Source of the DNA: Actinomycetes bacterium
GTDB lineage: Bacteria; Actinomycetota; Actinomycetes; Nanopelagicales; Nanopelagicaceae
Length of the DNA stretch: 64,000 bases
Direction: 5' to 3'
Assembly (NCBI GenBank): GCA_014190015.1
Contig: BJFT01000003.1
Span: 1-64,000, forward strand
Position numbers and translations under genes: made by a program. The notes below the pieces were generated by a model. That model did no database searches and was not told where the DNA came from. It saw nothing but the letters and a program-made list of their open reading frames with translations. Shown here piece after piece: positions 26,607 to 35,083 of this stretch (position 1 is the stretch's first letter; the number at the start of each line of letters is the position of its first letter).

Positions 26607-27033
26607 TCATGTACTGCACGTAATCATTATTTTTAGTAATTGAGTCATACAAAATACGAGCTGTGGCATTGCCTGCCTTAGTCTGCCAATACATGCATCC
26701 AGCGCCAACAGCGATTGCATGTTCTTTTACATGTTCAATCAATGCTCTGCCAACACCTTTGCCACGCGCTTCGGGCAATGTAAAGAGATCTTCTAAGTAC
26801 ATCTCCCCCACTTCTTCCCACGTTGATTGTCGCAACATGGCGTGCGCAAAACCAAGGATTTTTCCATCTTCTTCTGCAACAAATCCTGTGAATACATGGT
26901 TGGGATCAAAGAAACGTTCCCACGTCAGATCCGTTGTTTTATCTGGAACAGATGTTTCGTAAAAAACTAAATATGCCTGCCACAGTGGATCCCACTGCTG
27001 TCTATCTGATTTTTCTATATTACGAATTCTCAC
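26596..27033 (-). CDS. GNAT family N-acetyltransferase
   Basis: A 145-aa GNAT enzyme with motif A LFTLPEARGKGVGRALIEHV (the acetyl-CoA pyrophosphate loop R-G-K-G-V-G-R-A near residues 93-100) and a conserved C-terminal YWQTKAGNATARILYD. Substrate cannot be told; the pattern MYLEDLFTLPEARGKG is like diamine/amino-acid acetyltransferases. It overlaps both the SIS gene (11 bases, convergent) and the next membrane gene (14 bases). Confidence 0.8.
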   Translation of the reverse strand: MRIRNIEKSDRQQWDPLWQAYLVFYETSVPDKTTDLTWERFFDPNHVFTGFVAEEDGKILGFAHAMLRQSTWEEVGEMYLEDLFTLPEARGKGVGRALIEHVKEHAIAVGAGCMYWQTKAGNATARILYDSITKNNDYVQYMIKL

Positions 27034-27286
27034 GAGGTGGTTTTTTCTTAAAGAGTTTGCGCGGATCAGCTTTTCTAGCTTCCGTGCGGGCGCGTTCTAG
27101 GAAACGTTGAGCCCAGACAAATTCACCAGCTAGAACCAATAATCCTGCAAAGACGAAAGGAAGAGTAAAGGGACCGGGAAGGACGATAAGCAACCCACCG
27201 ATAATTAAGAGAGTTCCACCTACTACAAGAGTGATTACTTGTCGCACAGGCTTTGGAACGCCCTTCCAAGCCTTTCGGATTTCCAT
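27020..27286 (-). CDS. PGPGW-type small transmembrane protein
   Basis: An 88-aa protein with two hydrophobic segments (about residues 17-35 and 40-55) joined by LPGP and followed by a basic tail, which fits the PGPGW/TIGR02611 family. Function unknown. It precedes, and overlaps, the GNAT gene on the same strand. Confidence 0.7.
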   Translation of the reverse strand: MEIRKAWKGVPKPVRQVITLVVGGTLLIIGGLLIVLPGPFTLPFVFAGLLVLAGEFVWAQRFLERARTEARKADPRKLFKKKPPRENS

Positions 27287-27299
27287 ATGTCTATTCTAT

Positions 27300-27328
27300 T
27301 TGTAGAAAGGCGTTGGTGCTAATAGTTT
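27300..27328 (+). promoter_or_regulatory. Candidate promoter of the nitrilase-like gene pair
   Basis: TTGTAG (27300-27305) and TAGTTT (27323-27328) are spaced by exactly 17 bases, and the ATG at 27335 lies about six bases after the -10, fitting a leaderless mRNA. No Shine-Dalgarno is present. Confidence 0.35.
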
Positions 27329-27334
27329 TGCCTT

Positions 27335-28159
27335 ATGACACGGGTGGCTGCTTGCCAGATCTCTTTGGATATTGAAAATCCTGCACAAAATTTTGCACGA
27401 GCCAATAAAGCTATTGCCGATTCTATCGTGCAAGGTGCTCAAATTATTGTTTTACCTGAGTTAACAAACTCTGGGTATGCCTTTACCTCGGTGGCTGAAG
27501 TTCAAGAGCGCAGCACAACCCTTGATGGCGAATTGATAAGTCACTGGAAAGAAATTGCACATCAGAGTGATGTCGTGATTGTTGCTGGCTTGGCGCTCTC
27601 GGTCGATTCACGTTTATACAACGCATCTGTTGTCATCGATAAATCAGGCTTACTGGGCTGGTATTCAAAGGTGCATCTCTTTGGCGATGAGCATCAATTT
27701 TTCAAAGCTGGGGAAAAACCACCACTTGTTGTCAATACATCTCACGGTCGCATCGAAACTATGGTCTATTATGACATTGAATTTCCTGAGTGGGTACGCC
27801 TTGCAATGCTCGATCGTGCGGTGTTGCTAGCAATACCAACTAATTGGCCCAACCTAGGCCAACTAATTCATGGAACTCCCATGGAGGCTGTGCGCGTACA
27901 AGCAGCAGCATCTGTAAATAAAATGGTTGCAATCGCGGCAGATCGCTCAGGGGCCGAACGCGGACACTCTTGGGTTTCATCATCTGTCATCACGGATTTT
28001 GAAGGAAACATCAAAGCAATTGCTCACCGCGAATCAGAAGATGACATACAAATACTAGTCGCAGATGTTGAACTGCCGACGGATACATCAATTACTCCAA
28101 AAAATGATGTGCGCAAAGATCGCAAACCAGATTTATACAACGGAATCCTGAAGTACTAA
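27335..28159 (+). CDS. Nitrilase-superfamily protein lacking the catalytic Cys
   Basis: A 274-aa carbon-nitrogen hydrolase fold. Glu42 (LPELTNSGYAF) and Lys112 (YSKVHLFGDE) of the Glu-Lys-Cys triad are present, but the position of the nucleophile in the usual I-C-Y-D-x-x-F-P-E signature is Tyr145: the gene reads MVYYDIEFPEW, with TAT at 27767-27769. The protein is otherwise full-length, with no frameshift. It may be a pseudoenzyme, for instance a structural partner of the intact homologue that follows four bases later, or a recent loss-of-function mutation. Confidence 0.75.
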   Translation: MTRVAACQISLDIENPAQNFARANKAIADSIVQGAQIIVLPELTNSGYAFTSVAEVQERSTTLDGELISHWKEIAHQSDVVIVAGLALSVDSRLYNASVVIDKSGLLGWYSKVHLFGDEHQFFKAGEKPPLVVNTSHGRIETMVYYDIEFPEWVRLAMLDRAVLLAIPTNWPNLGQLIHGTPMEAVRVQAAASVNKMVAIAADRSGAERGHSWVSSSVITDFEGNIKAIAHRESEDDIQILVADVELPTDTSITPKNDVRKDRKPDLYNGILKY

Positions 28160-28163
28160 GTAC

Positions 28164-29069
28164 ATGCGCGAAGTAATTACTCATATTAATAAGGCAGCGG
28201 ATTCACCGGCTCGAGTATTGCCGCCGGAGCGCACTCCACTTCGTATTGCTGCTATTCAAGAACCGTGGCACGGCAGCGTTGAAAAACAGAAGACAGAAAT
28301 AACTACGGCGGTGCAAGCAGCCAGTGAGTTCTCCCCTGACTTAATAGTTCTGACCGAATTATCTTTATACCCTTATGCGTGCACTCGACCTGATGCGCAG
28401 GCTAATTTCGTGCCAGAAAAATTAGATGGCATGAGCGTTTTATTTGCGCAAGAAATCGCGCGGGCATCCGGTGCGCACGTTGTGATTTCTTTGTATGAGA
28501 ATGCGGGAGATAAGAAATACAACACTGCAGTTACCGTGGCGCCGAGTGGTGAAATTGTTCTAAAGACTCGCAAAACACACATTCCTGTAACCGCTGGATA
28601 TTACGAAGATAAATACTTCGAACAAGGCGACTCATCTCCTGCTGTTTTTGCAATTAAGGATGCTGCAGTCGGAACGCCGACTTGTTGGGATCAATGGTTT
28701 CCAGAACTTGCACGTGAATACGGTTTATTGGAAGCAGATTTGCTCTGCTATCCAACAGCAATTGGATCTGAACCTGATCATCCTGACTTTGATACTGAGC
28801 CGTTGTGGCGACAGATGATGGCAGCTCACGGAATTGCCAATGGTTTATTCATTGCAGCTGTAAACCGCACAGGAACGGAAGATGGCATCACTTTCTACGG
28901 TTCTTCTTTCGTTAGTGATCCATATGGTCGAGTTTTGGCGCGTGCAGGCCAAGAAGGTTCTGCAGTGCTTGTGGCGGATTTGGACCTAGACCAAAAGAGA
29001 GATTGGCTTACACTCTTCCCATTCTTTAGTACTCGTCGACCATCAATGTATAAAAACATAAACAAGTAA
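28164..29069 (+). CDS. Nitrilase-superfamily amidohydrolase, N-carbamoylputrescine amidase-like
   Basis: A 301-aa carbon-nitrogen hydrolase with a full triad: Glu65 (LTELSLYPY), Lys137 (RKTHIPVT) and Cys174 (PTCWDQWFPE). The C-W-D-Q-W-F-P-E context is that of N-carbamoylputrescine amidase (AguB) and beta-ureidopropionase-like enzymes, which release CO2 and ammonia from a carbamoylated amine. An agmatinase-family gene and an NCS1 permease follow within 5 kb, so a polyamine or pyrimidine/hydantoin breakdown product is a fair guess. The ATG at 28164 follows the stop of the first homologue by four bases. Confidence 0.75.
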   Translation: MREVITHINKAADSPARVLPPERTPLRIAAIQEPWHGSVEKQKTEITTAVQAASEFSPDLIVLTELSLYPYACTRPDAQANFVPEKLDGMSVLFAQEIARASGAHVVISLYENAGDKKYNTAVTVAPSGEIVLKTRKTHIPVTAGYYEDKYFEQGDSSPAVFAIKDAAVGTPTCWDQWFPELAREYGLLEADLLCYPTAIGSEPDHPDFDTEPLWRQMMAAHGIANGLFIAAVNRTGTEDGITFYGSSFVSDPYGRVLARAGQEGSAVLVADLDLDQKRDWLTLFPFFSTRRPSMYKNINK

Positions 29070-29078
29070 GGACATCTC

Positions 29079-30692
29079 ATGACACGTACGCTCTTTACTA
29101 ACGCAACCTTCTGGCCAGGACAGGTCAGAGCGAAAACTTTTAATGCAATGTTGGTCGATGATCAAAAGATTGTTGCAACAGGTGATGAGGCGCTAAATAC
29201 TGCGCATGACGCCACAATAGATCTTGGCGGGGCATTTGTTTCTCCATCATTTGGAGATGGTCACTGTCACCCAATCTTTGGTGGTCGCCAACACTTTGGT
29301 CCACAAGTAACAGATATTCAAAGTGTCGATGAAATTCTTGCGGAAGTAAAAAGATTCGCAGCGGCTAATCCAGATTTACCGTGGATTATTGGTGGCACAT
29401 ATGATCCTGCTCTTTTACCTAAAGGAAACTTTGATGCAAAGTTATTAGATAGCGTCTGTCCAGATCGCCCAGTTGTATTAAACGCAATTGATTACCACAC
29501 CATTTGGGTTAACACTGCAGCCCTTAAAGCTGCAGGAGTGGATGCAAATACTCCTGACTTAGAAATCGGAACAATTGTGCGCCGCGAAGATGGTTCTCCA
29601 ATGGGCACAATGCGCGAATGGGATGCAGTTAATTTAATTATGGATCACGCACCAAAGCCATCACTAGAGCGCGAAATTGAAGCGATTAAATATTCATGCC
29701 AGCGTTATGCAAAATCTGGAATCACATGGTGGCAGGACGCCTGGGTAGATCCCGGCATGGCTGAGGCGTATTTGGCAGCCGAAGAACATGGAGTGCTGAC
29801 ACAAGGAGTTAACTTGGCATTTCGCGCAGATCCGCGCACGTGGGAAAAAGATATGTCTTATTTTATTGAGATGCGCAAGAAGATTGAATCATCTTCTAAG
29901 AATAAGAACCTGACTGCCGTAACAATTAAATACTTTGCAGATGGCGTAATCGAAGGTGGAACAGCTGCAATGCTCGAACCTTATTCAGATGATCCTTGCA
30001 GCCATGGAATGCCTGTGTGGCAGTGGCCTGAACTTTCGCGCGCTGTTGCTGCATTTGATAAAGCAGGATTTCAAACACATATTCACGCTATAGGTGATGC
30101 TGGTATCCGTGCAGCACTTGATGCAATCGAAGGTGCACAGAAAGCGAATCCTGCATGGGATCGTCGTCCAACAATTGTGCACGTTCAACTATTAGATGCA
30201 GCAGATTTTCATCGCTTCCGTGACCTAGGTGTAATTGCAAACTTTGGTCCGCTGTGGTGTCGTCAAGATCCAATGCAAGCAATTTCATCTGCGCCACGCA
30301 TTGGTCCAGAGCGCACAGGTCGTCAGTATCAATTGCGTTCACTCATTGATGATGGTGTGCGCGTTGCATTCGGCAGCGACTGGCCGGTGACATCAGAAGT
30401 TGTTTTAGAAGGCTTGCCTGTATCTGTTCACAGACAAACTCCTGAGCGCTCTCCTGAGGGTGGATGGATTCCACATGAGAAAATCACAATGCCGGAAGCG
30501 TTTGCTTGTTACACAAGTGAAGTCGCTTACCAAGCATTTGGTGAAAATATCTGGGGAACATTAGCTCCCGGATTTAACGCAGATTTTGTTGTGTTACCTA
30601 AGAATCCATTTGAGATTGATCCGCATGCAGTTAGTGATATGGAAGTTCTATTTACTTATAGAAACGGAGAAGCCATTTACTCCGCTAAGTAG
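29079..30692 (+). CDS. YtcJ-like metal-dependent amidohydrolase
   Basis: A 537-aa enzyme of the amidohydrolase_3/YtcJ group. The metal site HCHP (in GDGHCHPIFGG), a later HIHAIGDAGI, and the Asp motif FGSDWPVTS are all intact. The family hydrolyses N-acyl, formamide or cyclic amide bonds; the true substrate is open. It sits at the end of the nitrilase pair, ten bases downstream, and its stop codon lies in the loop of a terminator hairpin. Confidence 0.8.
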   Translation: MTRTLFTNATFWPGQVRAKTFNAMLVDDQKIVATGDEALNTAHDATIDLGGAFVSPSFGDGHCHPIFGGRQHFGPQVTDIQSVDEILAEVKRFAAANPDLPWIIGGTYDPALLPKGNFDAKLLDSVCPDRPVVLNAIDYHTIWVNTAALKAAGVDANTPDLEIGTIVRREDGSPMGTMREWDAVNLIMDHAPKPSLEREIEAIKYSCQRYAKSGITWWQDAWVDPGMAEAYLAAEEHGVLTQGVNLAFRADPRTWEKDMSYFIEMRKKIESSSKNKNLTAVTIKYFADGVIEGGTAAMLEPYSDDPCSHGMPVWQWPELSRAVAAFDKAGFQTHIHAIGDAGIRAALDAIEGAQKANPAWDRRPTIVHVQLLDAADFHRFRDLGVIANFGPLWCRQDPMQAISSAPRIGPERTGRQYQLRSLIDDGVRVAFGSDWPVTSEVVLEGLPVSVHRQTPERSPEGGWIPHEKITMPEAFACYTSEVAYQAFGENIWGTLAPGFNADFVVLPKNPFEIDPHAVSDMEVLFTYRNGEAIYSAK

Positions 30693-30720
30693 CGAGGTAA
30701 ATGGCTTCTACCGTTTTATT
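30665..30720 (+). terminator. Rho-independent terminator, possibly bidirectional
   Basis: GAAGCCATTTAC (30669-30680) and GTAAATGGCTTC (30697-30708) pair perfectly, with an outer CGG/CCG pair (30665-30667 and 30711-30713), and TTTTATTT follows. It closes the amidohydrolase operon; the stop codon of that gene is inside the loop. The convergent NCS1 gene ends at 30724 and may use the same element. Confidence 0.8.
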
Positions 30721-30723
30721 TAA

Positions 30724-32154
30724 TTAGTGCTTTGTTAGGTTTCCTTCTGCTGCAGCCATTGCTGCTTCCTTTTTGAGGTCAATTCCCTTAGCAAGGATTA
30801 AGTACACAATCGCACTGACTGGGAGTCCAACAAAGAGTGAGTAATCCACACTTCCTAAACTCTTAGCAATTGGTCCTACGTAAGGTGTTGTCACGAAGAA
30901 TGGAATCATCGACAGGAAGCCAACGATGTATGCAGTGTTTCCACGCCATCCCCAACGTCCATAGATACCGTCCTTCTTGAAGATTTCTCCAATTACATAA
31001 ACGCCCTTGCGGACGAAGAAGTAATCCACCAAGTTAACAGCAGTCCATGGCGTGAAGAGGTATGCCAAGAAGACAAGTGCGTTGCCGTAGAAGCTATTGA
31101 AGCGATCTTCTCCAACGAACTGAGCAATACCCCAAACTGTTAAGCCCATAATAAGAAGAGCAATTAAACGCGCCTTCTTAGTTGGGTTTACACGCTTGAT
31201 TGAATCTGCCATAGAAATAAGTGTGAGGGATCCACCGTATGCGTTAACTGACATAACAACTAGAAGACCGGCTAAGAGAACAATAAGAAGGACTGTTCCA
31301 AAGCCACTGAAGATCGAATCTCCTACTGCTTTAAATGCTGCAACTGGTGCGAGTTCTCCATCAGGACCTGATGCAAATGCACCAAGACCAAACACCCACA
31401 CACCAGAAAGTGCACTCGCTAAATAAGTTGCCTTAAATGTTGAGCGAACACCTTCAGTTGCTGGAAGGTAACGTGAATAATCTGAAACATATGGAGCCCA
31501 ACCAAGTTGGAATCCAGCGATAATCACGAAAGCTGTCATGAATGGCGCCAATTGGAAGTTACCAAGATCGAAGGCACCCTCTGGGAATGATCCTCGAAGT
31601 ACTACTCCGATAGTCATAACACCTAGTGTGATAATTGAAGGCCAAAAGAGAATTCTGTTAATGAAGTGGATTTGGCTATAACCATAAATCGCAATAACTG
31701 TTGCGATAACGGCTGCTATAAAAAACCCAACTTCTGATGGAATCTTAAAGATTTCATTCATAGCCGCACCAGATAAAATTGCATCGGATGTGTTGTAAGT
31801 AATGTAATTAACAAGGGCGAAAATCCACACTGTAAATGCAGCGCCAATGTAGCCAAACTGAGCACGAGACTGCACTAGCTGCGGAAGTCCTAGTTGCGGT
31901 CCCTGTGCTGAGTGAAATGCCATGAAGAAGGTTCCAAAGAGTGAACCAAGTACAACTGCGATGAAAGTCCAAATGAGATTTCCACCCAATGAGAGTGCAA
32001 CCACACCAGTAGCCATCGCTACAAGGTTTACGTTTCCTACGAACCAGACGTTTCCTAAATCTCGGGATTTTCCAAAGCGTTCTGAGTGAGGAATGAAGTC
32101 AACGCTTCGCGTTTCTACTTGGGAAGGTGCCAATGCTTTATCTGACGAGCTCAT
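30724..32154 (-). CDS. NCS1-family purine/pyrimidine permease
   Basis: A 476-aa permease with about twelve hydrophobic segments and the NCS1-type signature regions GNVWFVGNVNLVAMATG near the start and WAPYVSDYSRYLP in the middle. Family members bring in cytosine, allantoin, hydantoins, uracil or thiamin. The neighbours (nitrilases, amidohydrolase, ureohydrolase) suggest a nitrogen-rich heterocycle or guanidino compound. The C-terminal tail is short. Shine-Dalgarno AAGGAGAA is visible before the ATG. Confidence 0.85.
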   Translation of the reverse strand: MSSSDKALAPSQVETRSVDFIPHSERFGKSRDLGNVWFVGNVNLVAMATGVVALSLGGNLIWTFIAVVLGSLFGTFFMAFHSAQGPQLGLPQLVQSRAQFGYIGAAFTVWIFALVNYITYNTSDAILSGAAMNEIFKIPSEVGFFIAAVIATVIAIYGYSQIHFINRILFWPSIITLGVMTIGVVLRGSFPEGAFDLGNFQLAPFMTAFVIIAGFQLGWAPYVSDYSRYLPATEGVRSTFKATYLASALSGVWVFGLGAFASGPDGELAPVAAFKAVGDSIFSGFGTVLLIVLLAGLLVVMSVNAYGGSLTLISMADSIKRVNPTKKARLIALLIMGLTVWGIAQFVGEDRFNSFYGNALVFLAYLFTPWTAVNLVDYFFVRKGVYVIGEIFKKDGIYGRWGWRGNTAYIVGFLSMIPFFVTTPYVGPIAKSLGSVDYSLFVGLPVSAIVYLILAKGIDLKKEAAMAAAEGNLTKH

Positions 32155-32173
32155 TGATTCTCCTTATAGGTAC

Positions 32174-32188
32174 CCGGAAAACATCCGG
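32174..32188 (-). other. Small hairpin in the leader of the NCS1 permease gene
   Basis: CCGGA (32174-32178) and TCCGG (32184-32188) pair around a five-base loop about 20 bases upstream of the ATG, just before the ribosome site. The 118-base leader shows no recognisable purine, guanidine or preQ1 riboswitch; it is a weak candidate regulatory hairpin. Confidence 0.3.
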
Positions 32189-32272
32189 ACATAAAGAAAA
32201 TGGTAGAACTCAAAATGGGCTATGTCTTGAATACTGGCGAGTTTTTTTACCTAATTTGAGCGTGGGTGCAAA

Positions 32273-33241
32273 TTATTTTGCTGCAAATGCGCTGATTAAT
32301 TCATACATCGCATGCGATGCCGCGATGCCAGTGATCTGGGCGTGATCATAGGCTGGAGCAACCTCAACAATGTCGGCACCAACAACATTCATGCCTGCTG
32401 TTGCACGCAATACAGATAACAACTCACGACTTGTTAATCCCCCCGCCTCTGGTGTTCCAGTGCCTGGTGCATGTGCAGGATCAAGTACATCTATATCAAT
32501 ACTTATATATGTTGGACGATCACCAACTCGGGCTTTCATTTTTTCAATTGCTGCACCAACTCCAAGGTCTTGGAATTCAACGCTAGAGAAAATCTGGAAA
32601 CCAAGTGCTTTGTCCTCGGTTAAATCCTTTGCGGCATATAAGGGTCCGCGAATACCAATATGCATGCAACCTTCTGGATCCAACAAACCTTCTTCACTTG
32701 CACGTCTAAATGTTGTGCCGTGTGTGTAATCGGCGCCGAAATATGAATCCCACGTATCTAAATGTGCATCAAAGTGCACAACGCTAATTGGTCCGTGATT
32801 TGCTTTGAGTGAGCGCAAGATTGGCAGAGTAATCGTGTGATCTCCCCCGATTGTCACAATCTTCTTTGCGCGCTCTGCAAGCTGGTCATAGTTTTTATGA
32901 ATACTTGAAATCGCTTCTTCAATATTAAATGGGTTGGCTGCGAAATCGCCTGCATCAACAACTTGTTGAGTAGCAAAGGGTGAAACATTTGTCTCCGGGT
33001 TATATGGACGCAATAGTCGTGAAGCTTCGCGCACATGGCTAGGACCAAATCGTGCACCCGGACGATATGAAACTCCTGAATCAAATGGCACTCCAACAAT
33101 TGCTACATCAACATCTGTCACTTCATTGATTTGTGGCAATAAAGCAAAGGTTGCGATTCCCCCATAGCGAGGCATCTGTGTTGCGTCCACTTGGCCAACA
33201 ATTTTGCCCGAATTTACGCGAGGAGTTTTATTTTCGCTCAT
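32273..33241 (-). CDS. Agmatinase-family ureohydrolase
   Basis: A 322-aa Mn/Ni-type ureohydrolase. The metal-binding motifs are complete: [17 protein letters not shown], and [22 protein letters not shown]. Family members split a guanidino group to release urea: agmatinase (to putrescine), guanidinobutyrase, or guanidine hydrolase. Which one cannot be read from the sequence. The ATG at 33241 is chosen over a GTG one codon earlier; no Shine-Dalgarno is present. Divergent from the Dpp-like operon. Confidence 0.85.
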   Translation of the reverse strand: MSENKTPRVNSGKIVGQVDATQMPRYGGIATFALLPQINEVTDVDVAIVGVPFDSGVSYRPGARFGPSHVREASRLLRPYNPETNVSPFATQQVVDAGDFAANPFNIEEAISSIHKNYDQLAERAKKIVTIGGDHTITLPILRSLKANHGPISVVHFDAHLDTWDSYFGADYTHGTTFRRASEEGLLDPEGCMHIGIRGPLYAAKDLTEDKALGFQIFSSVEFQDLGVGAAIEKMKARVGDRPTYISIDIDVLDPAHAPGTGTPEAGGLTSRELLSVLRATAGMNVVGADIVEVAPAYDHAQITGIAASHAMYELISAFAAK

Positions 33242-33340
33242 CACGCAAGAGTACTCGCTACTTTTTCCTATCTTCCATCTAGCGCTTATACCTATTTACT
33301 GTAAGTATTTGCCTTCCAAGCCCACCCCACGCGGGCTAAC

Positions 33341-33347
33341 AAGGAGG
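33341..33347 (+). promoter_or_regulatory. Strong ribosome binding site of the Dpp-like binding protein
   Basis: AAGGAGG ends four bases before the ATG at 33352, a near-perfect Shine-Dalgarno. It contrasts with the leaderless-looking starts of most genes here and fits high translation of a binding protein. Confidence 0.75.
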
Positions 33348-33351
33348 ATGA

Positions 33352-35079
33352 ATGAGACGCTCTAGAACACTCGTATCTCTCATTGCCCTGAGCTTTGTTC
33401 TCAGTGCATGCGGTAGCTCGAGTTCTGACAGTGGTTCAGATTCAAGCGCACAAGGTCAAGAAGGTGTTCTTGCGCCTTATGACGCATCAAAAGCTGGTGG
33501 AACACTAACTCTGGTTGCAAAAGGTGCAGCTGGAACATTAGATCCACACATTAACTACACACTTCAATTCTGGCAGCTATACCAGGCTACATACGATGGT
33601 TTGCTTGCATTTAGAAAAGTAGATGGTCCTAAGTCATTCGAAACAGTTCCGGATTTAGCAGAAGCACTTCCAGAACTCAGTGATGGTGGAAAGACTCTTA
33701 CATTTACATTGCGTAAGGGAATTAAATTCTCAGATGGCCGTGAAGTTACTGTCAATGATGTTAAGGCATCATTTGAGCGTATCTTCAAGGTGTCATCACC
33801 AACAGCCGGTGGTTTCTATAACGGAATCGTTGGAGCTGATGCATGTTTGGCAAAGCCAGCAACTTGTAAGTTGGATCAAGGCGTAATTGTTGATCCAGCA
33901 ACTAACAAGATTGAAATTAAATTGACTGCACCAGATGCAACAATTAACTACAAGCTATCTCTGCCACACGCAGTTATTCTTCCTGCTGATGCACCATCTA
34001 AGGATGCGGGTACAACTCCAATTCCTACAACAGGTCCTTACATGTTTGCTTCATATGATCCAAACAAGGAACTTAAGATGGTTCGTAATCCAAACTTCCA
34101 AGAGTGGAACCGCGAAGCGCAACCAGCTGGTTACCCAGATGAAATCGTTTACCAATTCGGTCTTACAGCTGAAGCACAAGTAAACGCAATCAAGAATGGC
34201 CAGGCTGACTGGATGCTCGATCCAATTCCTGCAGATCGTCTCTCAGAAATTGGAACTGAACTTCCAAACCAGATCAATGTTCATACATTGACAGCTATGT
34301 GGTACTTGCCAATGAACACAAACTTGGCACCATTTAATAACGTCAAAGCACGTCAAGCTGTGAACTACGCAATTGACCGCAATGCAATGGTAAAGATCTT
34401 CGGTGGAGAACAACTTGCAACACCTGCATGTACGTTCTTGCCACCAGGATTCCCAGGGCACAAGGACTTCTGCCAATACACAGCAGGTGCTTCCGTTGAA
34501 TCTCCTGCACAAAGTTGGGCTGCGCCAGATATCGAAAAGGCGAAGCAACTAGTTAAGGAGTCAGGAACAGCTGGCCAGAAAGTTGGCATCGTTGTATCTG
34601 ATGACGAAGTGAATAAGCAGATGGGTGAATATCTCCAGAGCGTCCTAAACCAAATCGGTTACAAGGCAACTTTGAAGCCAATCTCATCAAACATTCAATT
34701 CACTTACATTCAGAACACAAAGAACAAGGTTCAAATCTCGGTAACACAGTGGTACCAAGATTTCCCTGCAGCGATGGACTTCTTGTACATCTTGCTCGGT
34801 TGTGAATCATTTACACCTGGTTCAGATTCATCAATTAACATGGCTGGTTATTGCAATAAAGACCTTAACAAGCGCATGATTGCAGCGATGGACCTTGGTG
34901 TAACCGATCAAGCAGCAGCAGATAAAGAGTGGGGCGAAATTGATCAAGCGATCATGGCCGAAGCTCCTGTAGCTGTTGCATTTACACCAAAGCAGATCGA
35001 CTTCTTGTCTGCTCGTGTAAAGAACTACAACTTCTCCAAGCAGTTCTACATGTTGGTTAGCCAACTACAGGTGAAGTAA
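33352..35079 (+). CDS. Dpp/Opp-family substrate-binding lipoprotein
   Basis: A 575-aa SBP_bac_5 protein. The N-terminus has a lipobox (LSFVLSACGSSS) with Cys at about residue 20 and a Ser/Asp-rich linker. The mature part shows the family phrase TFTLRKGIKFSDGREVTVNDVKASFER in pieces (LRKGIKFSDG and DVKASFERI) and the C-terminal NLAPFNNVKARQAVNYAIDR block. It carries peptides, opines or other large solutes; five clustered genes complete the importer. First gene of a five-gene operon. Confidence 0.85.
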   Translation: MRRSRTLVSLIALSFVLSACGSSSSDSGSDSSAQGQEGVLAPYDASKAGGTLTLVAKGAAGTLDPHINYTLQFWQLYQATYDGLLAFRKVDGPKSFETVPDLAEALPELSDGGKTLTFTLRKGIKFSDGREVTVNDVKASFERIFKVSSPTAGGFYNGIVGADACLAKPATCKLDQGVIVDPATNKIEIKLTAPDATINYKLSLPHAVILPADAPSKDAGTTPIPTTGPYMFASYDPNKELKMVRNPNFQEWNREAQPAGYPDEIVYQFGLTAEAQVNAIKNGQADWMLDPIPADRLSEIGTELPNQINVHTLTAMWYLPMNTNLAPFNNVKARQAVNYAIDRNAMVKIFGGEQLATPACTFLPPGFPGHKDFCQYTAGASVESPAQSWAAPDIEKAKQLVKESGTAGQKVGIVVSDDEVNKQMGEYLQSVLNQIGYKATLKPISSNIQFTYIQNTKNKVQISVTQWYQDFPAAMDFLYILLGCESFTPGSDSSINMAGYCNKDLNKRMIAAMDLGVTDQAAADKEWGEIDQAIMAEAPVAVAFTPKQIDFLSARVKNYNFSKQFYMLVSQLQVK

Positions 35080-35083
35080 CTAC

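Noticed and set aside
32155..32272. Purine or guanidine riboswitch before the NCS1 permease
   Set aside because: The 118-base leader has only a 5-bp hairpin and none of the conserved riboswitch core sequences I know.
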